Assembly (NCBI GenBank): GCA_004335635.1
Contig: QAXH01002538.1
Location: 1 to 27,361 of the forward strand
Direction of reading: 5' to 3'
DNA: 27,361 nt
DNA from: Chloromonas sp. AAM2
Taxonomy: Eukaryota > Chlorophyta > Chlorophyceae > Chlamydomonadales > Chlamydomonadaceae
Shown: positions 1 through 8,517 of the stretch, in pieces
How the letters are laid out: each line of letters opens with the position of its first letter
Position numbering within the stretch: the first letter of the stretch is position 1
Position numbers and translations under genes: made by a program
Notes under the pieces: generated by a model
Told to the model about the DNA's origin: nothing
What the model saw: only the letters and a program-made list of their open reading frames with translations
The model's database searches: none

Positions 1-214
1 GCCATTGAGAGCGGCTGCAACATGAGCCCAAACAACGCTAGGATTGATCATGTCAGGCGAGCTGTACCTCCCCAGATTAACATGATTGAACAACGTCTTC
101 TTGACCAGTGGCCATTCGTTAAACAGATCTGCATTGGCCTTGAAAAAGGATTTGTCGCCCTGTCCGCAAAAATGCTTCACCAAGCCTGACAGCTCGCGTT
201 CTTGGCAGACGGGC
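1..214 (-). CDS. Partial unrecognised protein, runs off left edge
   Basis: Reading the minus strand from 214 down to base 1 gives 71 uninterrupted codons with coding-like composition. An acceptor-like GCGCGCAG ends at 215, and an in-frame TGA lies a little further upstream near 260, so the stretch is probably an internal exon entered by splicing, or the start of a terminal exon. The peptide contains ELSGLVKHFCGQGDKSFF, then FNEWPLVKKTLFNHVNLGRY, and runs off the window in VVWAHVAAALNG. It is rich in Phe, Asn, Lys and Val and has no low-complexity sequence. I do not recognise the family. No convincing upstream exon was found between 215 and 1110. It lies about 900 bp downstream of the Q-rich gene on the same strand and could be a separate gene or a further exon of an alternative transcript of that gene. 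Confidence 0.42.
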
Positions 215-1110
215 CTGCGCGCGTGTTGCTGCGTAGAGTACGCTATGATGTGCCCTCATCATCCAGCTCGATTGTATCTGTTGGCTCGGCTGTTGTGTCA
301 GCGTTCAGCGCAATTTGAGCAGGTGCGAAGGACAGATCTTCCGACCGTCAGCAGGGCTGTTCAGACCGTGACCATGAAAGGGCTTGACTGTCGTACCGGC
401 TGTCCGCCTGTGGACCCATGATGAGCAATTCCCGGTAAAGGGACTACAATGGAGGGCTGCAAAAGCACCGGCAGCTTGTAAACCTGGCCGGCAGTTGCAA
501 AGGTACAACAGAAACCGGCCGGTAAACCAAGGCCCGAAGGGCCTGGGTTTCCTACAGGCAGCCTGTAGCTGCCACCCGTAACATTTTTGGAAAAGCCTTG
601 ATTCTACGGAGCCCGTACGGGTGGGCTTTGCCTGTCCAGTGCAGATTGTGGAGTAGTGATAGCTATCGAATGAATATCAGATTTCTCAGGCTGCGGACTG
701 CAGAGCCCTGCCGCTACAATACTCTAGCAATCGGCCTAACTCATTTGCAGTCCGGTACATGTACCCAGTTACCCTCATCACTCTCATTTCAAGGCTCTGA
801 GCCCGTCTCAACACTCAACGACAATAACTCATTGGCAGACAACAGCCCCAACCAAACGTACTGTACTCTCAAAGACAGAAGCAACTTTAAGCGATGTGAC
901 TTTTAAGTGTAAAATCAAAGATGGCCAGTCTCGTTTTGTGATTGGTACAGTGTTGGAGAAGTCCTTGTCATTGACAGCAAACGGTTGCACATGTCGCGGA
1001 GCAGACAACATTGCCTCTAAAGAATATGTCTCTCGACTAAGCACCATTATTGTTCGGCATGGGGGTGGAAAGGCTGCTGGCATTGGGCTTGATGGCATAA
1101 GCGAGGTCAG
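215..1110. other. Interval with no supported gene
   Basis: This stretch lies between the left-edge partial ORF and the stop codon of the Q-rich gene. ORFs of 65-102 codons exist on both strands (for example 829-1098 minus and 896-1114 plus), but they overlap each other and show no family motif or clear splice pattern. It should contain the 3' UTR of the Q-rich gene. A pair of adjacent hairpins sits at 524-568. Confidence 0.5.
524..568. repeat. Two adjacent perfect or near-perfect hairpins
   Basis: Bases 524-550 form a 12-bp stem with one mismatch around a GAA loop (AAACCAAGGCCC / GGGCCTGGGTTT). Bases 552-568 form a perfect 8-bp stem around one A (CTACAGGC / GCCTGTAG). Both are GC-rich and nearly contiguous. 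They lie in non-coding sequence downstream of a minus-strand gene. The function is unknown. Confidence 0.75.
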
Positions 1111-3566
1111 CTAGCAGCAGCCAAAGCAGCTGAGAAACCCTCGCCGTTGCTTGGGTGGTGGTGATGGTGGCGCTGGTGCTGGTGCTGGATAAATAGCAGG
1201 AGAACTAGCAGTAGTGGTGGCGGCGGCAAAAGCAGCAGCGACAGCAGCGGCACTGGCTGCGTCAGCATCTTGTGCCGGTGCAGCCTGCATTGCGCTTTGC
1301 TGCATGTTAGGCAGAGGTGCCACTCTGTTGCTGCCAAGAAAGCCCCATGGCCGCTGAACCTCAGGCGAGGGAAGCATCAAATGTGACTGGGCCATTGGCG
1401 CTGCTGGCGGTGTCTGAGCATCAGCACTGTGAGCCCAGGCCTGTGTGGGGTTTGAGGTAGGGAGTGCTGCCATGTACCCAGCTGAGTCTTGTGTTGCTCG
1501 CCGTGCTGGCCTTGCTGGTGATGTTGGCATACTTATTACCAGCGTTGGACTCATGCCAGCTGGTAAATGCTCCTGTTGACCTGATTCACTATTGACCTGC
1601 CCAGGTAGTAGAACTTGAGATAACGGTTTCTGATTGTCTGTTACTGTTACTGTTCCTAATTGTCCAGCAAGGTTGAAGTGAGAGGCCAGGTCAGACTGCG
1701 TGCTTCCTACAGGGCCTGGGATGGATGAAGCTGAAGCTGGGTGCATGGATTGCCTGCCAGGTCTGATTAGGACTGGTGGCATGCCTGGTGGTGGCTTGGG
1801 AAGCAGCACTGGATGCTGTTGCTGCTGTTGCTGCTGGTGCTGCTGGAGCTGCAGCTGCTCGTACCAGTTCGACCACATCAACAGCTGCTGGTGCTGTTGC
1901 TGGACCAGCTGTGTTGTCCCCAGCGACTGTTGCGGCTGGTCCTGCTGCTGCTGACTGAGCAGCCGCAGTGCAGAGAGCGCCTGCTGCAGAGTGAGTAGGG
2001 TGGCTGATGCTCCGGCACCAGCTGCTGGCACCAGCTTCTGACCAGCTGGCCCAGCATCAGCTGTTAGCAGCCTGCCATTACCCTGCTGCAGCAGGCGTGA
2101 CATACGTGTATAGAGATCGGGCCCCGTCGGGCCACATGGCGCACGATCTGATCTGCTGGACTCATCAAGGAGTGAGTCCAACTGATGTAGCAGTTGCGAT
2201 ACGTTTTTAGCCGTTTCTAGCCGTACAAATCCTTGAGTGGCCACTGAGTCCGCTGGCTGCCAGGGTAGTGTTTGCACAGGCTGACGATGTGTGCTGTCTG
2301 GGGCAGTAAGAATACGGTAATCCCGCCGACCATGCAGGCCTCTATCTGCAGTTTCATCCCCATCGTCACTATCCGCATCAACATCTCCTTGGCTGCTCAA
2401 GTCTCCCTCCTCACAGGTTTCAAACTCTGTCTCTGCCAGTTCTTCCTGGGTTGTCGGTTCCCCGTCTTCTTCTTGTTCTTCCATATCCTGATCTGCCTCT
2501 GATGTAATGTCATCTGGCAGGCTTATGATCGGCTGGTTCTGAGGGGTCGTGCCACCCAACGCCTGGCTTAGCCCGGCTGCTGTGGGCATCTGCCACCCCA
2601 GCATCTGAACGGCCTACAGAAGGCACAGGGCAAGGTTGCATTGCTGCTGACAACGTTGCATGGTTTTGTGCGTACAGTAACCACAACTGGTACTGTGGCA
2701 CAGTATGCGCATGGTCGACCTGTCTGGAACACGTATTGCATAGCTACATACTGGGTCACATGGTGATTGTGGGCAGCATGTAAAGCAATTCTAATTGTGC
2801 CCATCTGTAGGTAGGCAAGGCAGTCGATTGGCTGTGAGACACTACCGTGTTAGTTGTCAGTTGACTAGGTGTCAGTTGTTAGTTGAGTAGAAGTCGTGAC
2901 TGCTCTCACCTGCAGGTATTTGGCTGCCAGGAACGGCAAGCCTTGCGCTATGAGGGCATTAGCAGGCATCTTGACATGTCTCTCCTTCAGTAGGCCCAAC
3001 CAGGGCCTGAGCAGCATGGCATGCAGCAGATGCTCTGGGCCCGCATCGACTGGCAGCTGCAGCTGTGGCTGCTGGCCCAGCTGTGGCTGCTGCTGCTGTA
3101 GCGGCTGGCCCAGCTGTGGCTGTGGCTGCTGCTGTTGCTGCTGCTGCTTAGGTGCCTGTGCAGCTGCCGCTGCCGCTTTAACATGACGCCAAAGCTCGTT
3201 GAAAAGTGCAACAGGCATGCCACCCGCTAAGGGTGCCACACCGAGCATCTGAGGGCCAACATGTCTCTTTACATTGCCTGAACCCGTTGGACCCTTGGTA
3301 GTGGTTCCTGGAGGCTTGGGGCGATTTGCAAGGATCTTGTAGTTGCCAACAACTCGAGCAGGAAAGGGCCCAATTGAGGCAAGCTGTTCAAGATGGTTTG
3401 TCTGCTGGGTGTTGAAGTCCTGGTCGGTTGGATGTCGGAGAATGTCTGATGCTGGTAGTGGAGAAGGACTGGATTGCCGCCACTGGATTAGAAACGTCCA
3501 CAACTCTGCGCCCTTTGAAGAGTTGGCCTGCAAGCCACGCACAAGATAACGCTGGATACCATCCAT
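1111..3566 (-). CDS. Glutamine-rich low-complexity protein with C-terminal Cys cluster
   Basis: Two exons, 3566-2910 and 2613-1111, join at CAG|GTGAGAGC and CTGTAG|GCC with phase 0, giving 719 aa; the 296-nt intron is 2614-2909. The first 125 residues look globular (MDGIQRYLVRGLQ, ALFNELWRHVKA). A Gln/Pro/Leu repeat follows at about 137-165, then a helical stretch across the junction (PFLAAKYLQAVQMLGWQ). A strongly acidic segment lies at about 257-307, a second Gln run with His at about 458-484, and an Ala-rich and Pro-rich tail precedes KQRRGFLSCFGCC at the end. The composition resembles transcriptional co-regulators, but no family is recognised, so this is only a resemblance. The terminal CC after a basic patch could be lipid-modified. 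The ATG at 3564-3566 is preceded by an acceptor-like TTTGTCAG and lies only 52 bp from the upstream gene's stop, so the true N-terminus may lie in that gene. Confidence 0.62.
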
Positions 3567-3617
3567 GCTGACAAACCCTAATCCAGAGAATAAGCACCAC
3601 GGAGCAAACCAATGCTC

Positions 3618-6600
3618 CTACTCAACTTTGGTTTTCTCGGCAATAGGCTTTGGATGTGATGCACACAAGGCCACTCGGCCTTCCACGGTGACCAGCCATA
3701 TAGATGGCTCTGCCATGTATGTCCTTTCACCATTCACCTTGCTGTGCTTGCAAGCAGGCCGGTGATCCCCTGTTCTGCAACTGCAATCCCACACCTGCAG
3801 GCTCAGTAGTTATTGCACCTGAATTGACTCACATGGTCTGCGAGAGCCATGAGGTTGCTTGCCACGCTCTTGCCTCCACGAGACCAGTTGAACTGGTGGT
3901 CCTGAGGACGGGCAGTGACAGAGGAACAAGTGCTTCACAAGTTGGATGCAAAACAACGTCAAGTTCACTGTGTTCTGATTGCTCTGACGCATATGACAAT
4001 GTGAAGTGAGCTCCTCAGCGACCTTGCATAACAGTCAAAGCTGTCAATTCTTGTGCTGAGATATGGGTCGCCCATAGACCTATCCTGTAGTGGCTGAAGT
4101 GTCATGTGCTGCCACCTGGTGATCGACCTATGTTTGAGCAGGTGCGCATCATCACAAGTTGCTCTGGCGCCTGGTTGTGCATAACAATGAGAAACTTGGC
4201 AACGGATAACCAAAGCATGATTGTAGTGCATGACAGAGCTCAGACCATTCAATGCCAGAACTGCCATGCATTTGTTATGACGGATGCATTTGTGCAGGTG
4301 TGCAGCATTCTAAGGCCAGGCTACCCACAGTTGTGCCTGCAACTAACTCTTTGATCATGCGTGCCCCTGCAGTTGTCTGGACCTCACCATGTTGAAGCTG
4401 CATAGACTGCCCACAGTGGCTGTCAGAGCCACCACGTTGCCTAGGGCATCTATCAGGTACGTATCCTGAAGCTCCTGAAATGAATAAGCAGCATCATGCA
4501 GGGGCATGCCCTTCCGTAACTCTTGTAACCCAGTTTCTTCACGGCAAAGGCCTAGGCACCTTCCAAGAAGCTTACATTCAAAGTATGGGGTCATTCTGGG
4601 CTGGTCAGAAAGGAACAGGGGGCAAGGGAAGGAAGGGGGGGTAGGGGGGGGCTGTTTACGACATCATACCAAACAACAACAGACACCAGGATCGACCTTG
4701 GATGCTACCGCCACGGCAATCCTGAGGCTAACCCTTGCTGTTATCCTCAGTTCAGGAGGCAGGCACTTCCGTATATTTCGACCTATACCAGGAGTAGGCC
4801 AGTTTCTTCGCGGCAATGGCCGAGATACCCTCCAGGGAGCTCACATTCAGATTATGGGGCCATTCTGAGCTGGGCTGCCTCAGGTGCAAGGATATCATGT
4901 TTACGAGGCACACACATGCCCGATGCTGAAAGAGTGTGATTGCAGCAACGTCGGGTAGTTTAGTGTCCGGCAGCAGTCAGGCCTTTGCATGTGCATGGAT
5001 AGTCACAAGGATTGCGTAAATTGCATCTTGCATGTGCATGCGCCAAAAGCCATTGGTCGAAGAACTAAATCGTCCTTTAAAACGTCTTTGTCAAACGTTC
5101 GTGAAACGTGAAACGCCATAAGCACAGAAGCTAGGCTGGTCACTCCTCTTGCCGCAAGCCATTTGTCACAGCCACCATACCTCAGGGATGCTGCCGTAGT
5201 CGTTCTTGAGCCTTGGGTACCATTTCTTGAGCTTTGCCCACGCCTCGTCACGTGGTTTGGGGTCCGACACGCTCTCCTTGACTGCCTTTTCTTCATGTGG
5301 TTTCTGATCTGCAACACCGGGTCATCATGTTGCACATGGCGCTGGGCATGAAGCAGAACATCAGGCTAGCAAAAGGCATGGCTTGAACTTCAGGCACTGG
5401 CCTTGGTATCAGACATGCTGTCTCGCACTGATCTGCATAAGCCGGGAGGGCAGGATCAGTTCATCATGTTACGTATGAACCATTGCATCAAAAGTTAGGG
5501 CTGGAGGTCAGACACGCTGTCATGCACTTCCAGATGCTACTGGGCCTGCTGATCTGCATGCAGCCGTTATCATGTGCCGTTAACATGTGCAAAATGTATG
5601 TACAGCTGGGATGCTGTCGCTCGTGAGCCTGCTGGTTTGCATGCAAATCCAGTTACCAGTACGCCGCACAGTGTCGCAGCTTTGCAGACCACTTGCACAT
5701 GCAATGTTCTGGCTCTGTAGAAGTAAGGCCTTACAGATTTGAATTCAGCGAAAAGCAAACATGAGGTATGTAATGCAAAGCCTTTCTTTTGCCCCCTTCC
5801 CCCCTAATTTGGTAACCCAAATTATAATCCAAATTTTGACCCAAATGTGCCGTGTGACCGCAATCCAGAATTTCAAATTTGGGCGAAATCATTTTCCCAA
5901 ATTTGGATCCGAAATTTCCACGCGTGACTGCCCCCTTAGGGGGGAAGCAGAACTCACCCTGTTTGTTCAGTGTGCAATGTTCCATTTGAGGCCCTGGTCT
6001 TTTGCCAATTACTGCACTTACTGCAATTACTGGACTGCACTTACTGGACTGCAATAACTGCAATTACTGACACAACAGGGTGTATTTCTGTGGAGTACGC
6101 TGAGGGCCAGTAGGATATCAAACTGCAGCCAAGAGGCACAACAGCACCCACCCTGTCGTTTGTTCGGGTAGGCTCGCAAGACCCTGGCCTTCAGCTTGTG
6201 AACATCCAGAAGAGTCATCTGCTGAATGTCTCCCACGTGCGGAAACCTGCAGAAACGACAGGGAGACAAGGCATGTGAGAAGCGAGCTGCATTTTGGGCA
6301 AGCTCCGATCTCATGTGATGAGCAGAGCGTGCATCATGGGTCGGCATGCAGGCCGAGGAGCTCTGTGGAACGGCCGAGGGTCTCCTGCCACTTGTACTGC
6401 ACGCGTGTTCGGCTTTGGATCCTTGGCTTGCTCAACAAACACAACAACGGAGTTGCATGGTGACATACCCAACCCGCATGATGGTTTGGTGGACGATGAG
6501 CACGGCAAAGGAGGTATAGTGCTAGCAAAGGAGGCATAGTGCCAGCACACACGGTGGTGCCTACCTGGCGAGCAGTTGTGGCGCTTCCAAGCTGAAGATG

Positions 6601-7935
6601 CGCTGTGTTTGAGCTGCGCTTGACTCTTGACCCTCGGGGTTGATGGGCCCACATGCAGCACGGGGGTCGCATGAGCACGTGACGCGAGCCCAGATGTGAA
6701 AACTCCTACATGAATGCATGAAAAGGGACTGCAATGACTGCAATGTCTGCCCTCAGTTGCTGTAGAGTTGAGTACTGGGAGATAACACAGTCTTCTGCAC
6801 TGGAAATTGTTCAAATTGAGTTTGCTGTTGTTGACAAGGGTGCAGTGGTGACCAGTAGGTTACCGGCAATTTCCCTTCCGCCTTGCCCCCGCTGAGCAGT
6901 CCTCCCGGACTGAAGGCCATGTAAACAGCAGCAACAACAAAAACAAAAACAAAAACAAAAACAAGCTAGACCAACGTCGCGGGGAAGACACAAGGCTTGA
7001 GAGGTTGTTCTCAAATGCCGTGCTATGTACAACAGTGACTTATCATCATCATCACCATTACACAGCTTATCAGCTTAAACCTTGCAGATAACAACCTACA
7101 CAGCTTATCAGCTTAAACTACGCATTCATCACCATCATCATCATCACCATTACACAGCTTATCATGGTTAAACCTTGCAGATAACAAGCAGTGACTTCCG
7201 GTTGACCTACATGATCCTATGGCTCACAGTGCCGCATCAAACAGCGTTCCTGGTAGCCTCTTGGCTCTGACCTTGAACAACAACAATTGACCTGACCTCA
7301 CCACTGGCAGCGGTGAGATTTTACACCTTTCAACCAAAAAAAGAAGTTTGCCAGTTCTGGGACAATTTCTGAAGACGTCACTGGAGCCGGAGACAATTTT
7401 TGACTCCCCTCCTCGGCCGCCAAACAAAACACCACCCCCGGCCTAAACTATGCCCGGTTTCCTTGGTGGGGGCCTGTCTGCTATCAAGTCGATCAGTCTC
7501 ACTTTGTTCCATCTGGCCTTATAGCATCACCAGCAACTGTGGAAATTAATCAGCAGAAAACACGTCACCTGTCATACCACCCCCGCCCCTGAAATTCTAG
7601 GCTTTCTTCTAACTGCTATAAGTTCCTGATTCTCACCTTGCGCCATCTGATCCAATATCATCATCGGCAAACTCGTCTGGAAAGTGGCCGGCAAAGCTGG
7701 GAAAGGGCTTGCCATTGCCTTTGCCTTTTGCCTTCTGTCCATTCTGTGTTGACTTGGCCTGCTCGTTGTAAGCCACTTTATTGGCACGTGGCCCAGCCCC
7801 TGCGTCCGGAGGCTGGCCGGCTGGGGCTAGCATGGGCGGTTGAGGTGTCATGGCGTGATGCGGTGGGGGAGATGGGCTGCGACTGGTGTTGGAGGCTCCG
7901 TTCTGAGCTTGCTTTCTCCCTTTGTATCTTGACAT
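3618..7935 (-). CDS. SWIM-type zinc finger protein, seven exons
   Basis: The exons are 7935-7637, 6705-6565, 6246-6152, 5308-5181, 4474-4388, 3901-3833 and 3794-3618, giving 331 aa ending in TAG. All phases agree. Residues 1-99 form a disordered Pro/Lys/Gln-rich N-terminus beginning MSRYKGRKQ. Residues 101-146 carry a Cys-rich CSCDPRAACG (Cys 110, 112, 118). Charged helical segments follow (LLDVHKLKARVLRAYPNKRQ, then DEAWAKLKKWYPRLKNDYG). The last exon holds VWDCSCRTGDHRPACKH, a C-x-C-x8-C-x-H pattern at Cys277/279/288 and His290, which is the signature of SWIM zinc fingers. These bind nucleic acid or protein partners and occur in Mutator-type transposases, FAR1-like factors and others. No transposase catalytic core is seen. 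The 38-nt last intron (3795-3832) is unusually short. The gene may continue into the Q-rich ORF. Confidence 0.62.
4503..4872. repeat. Imperfect direct repeat pair in SWIM-gene intron
   Basis: Bases 4503-4603 and about 4760-4872 are diverged copies of one sequence. Shared blocks are CTTCCGTA, CAGTTTCTTC.CGGCAA.GGCC, AGCT.ACATTCA and TATGGGG.CATTCTG. They are in the same orientation about 270 bp apart, inside the 706-nt intron 4475-5180. Read on the minus strand, the two copies share peptide ECxLxG...CREETG, but the second copy carries an in-frame stop. Confidence 0.7.
4618..4651 (+). other. G-rich tract, possible G-quadruplex
   Basis: Four runs of three or more G occur within 34 bases (4618-4622, 4626-4628, 4635-4641, 4644-4651). 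They lie on the strand opposite to the SWIM-gene transcript, inside one of its introns. Confidence 0.5.
5796..5947. repeat. AT-rich element with 12-bp terminal inverted repeats
   Basis: CTTCCCCCCTAA at 5796-5807 is the exact reverse complement of TTAGGGGGGAAG at 5936-5947. The 128 bp between them are AT-rich and full of CCAAATTT/AAATTTGG words, including a 10-bp palindrome pair at 5874-5883 and 5896-5905. The size and layout suggest a MITE or fold-back element. I could not see a convincing target-site duplication. It lies in the SWIM-gene intron 5309-6151. Confidence 0.45.
6869..6932 (+). repeat. Dispersed repeat family B, copy 1
   Basis: The sequence around GCTGAGCAGTCCTC and GGACTGAAGGCCATGTAAAC recurs at 21945-21995 (same strand, with an internal deletion of about 18 bp) and, for its second half, at 23853-23887 on the opposite strand. 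It is followed at 6929-6963 by a simple (ACAAAA)n run. All copies lie in introns. Confidence 0.6.
7047..7186 (+). repeat. Imperfect direct repeat with CAT/ATC microsatellite
   Basis: Two copies of about 48 bp (7047-7094 and 7138-7186) share CATCATCACCATTACACAGC and AAACCTTGCAGATAACAA. A partial third copy lies between them (7095-7122). They are in the first intron of the SWIM gene. Confidence 0.75.
7335..7395 (+). repeat. Dispersed repeat family A, copy 1
   Basis: AAGAAGTTTGCCAGTTCTGG at 7341-7360 recurs at 19258-19277 (same strand) and at about 20354-20373 on the opposite strand with one mismatch. Similarity continues for about 60 bp. See the related finding. Confidence 0.65.
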
Positions 7936-8517
7936 GGCAGCTCATGGGCACCGCTACGGGGCTGTGTTGCGTGTGGGTGAGGCTAGACATGGCAGTAGCG
8001 ACACATCGCACTTTAGGGTTTGGGCTACGTCATGATGCAGCAAGAGGCATGTTGCGGGTTGAATTTATTGATGGCCTTTGCATGAAGTCAATTCAGTTGC
8101 AATGCGGAGCGCAAAGGTTCCAGCTGGTACGGCTTCGAGGTTTAGAAACCGAAGTTTATGGGCCACCGTGAAATGGCTGCTGGTGCTATATATTGCGTAG
8201 GGCTGTTACACTTGGTGCGATTCTGTGCTGCATGCAGCCAAAATTGAAATGCGGAGGAGAAATGTTTTCGCCGTTTTATTTGAACTGGCATCTGCGGGGC
8301 GGCGCACACATAAACAGCAGATTTGTGCTACTCCAAATTGCTCCTAGATTACAATCGGCAAACCACAGTGAGCCCACCATAGTCGCCCCAGCTTGCATAA
8401 GCTTGCATTCTCTGACGCAGACTGCAGACCACAAGCATCCTTAAACACAGTAATAGATCGTCACTGATTCCAGAATTTACTGGTCGGGCCTTCTCAATCG
8501 TGGAGAGTTCAAGGAAG
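7936..8517. promoter_or_regulatory. Shared upstream region of two divergent genes
   Basis: These 582 bp separate the ATG of the SWIM gene (minus, 7935) from the ATG of the pherophorin-like gene (plus, 8518), so both promoters should lie here. A TATATA word is present at about 8188, 330 bp before the plus-strand ATG. No other element was recognised. A plus-strand ORF runs through the left half but has no ATG-supported start or family motif. Confidence 0.4.

Noticed and set aside
1700..1998. Plus-strand Cys-rich or Leu-rich ORFs
   Set aside because: They are shadows of the CAG-rich glutamine repeat in the minus-strand Q-rich gene.
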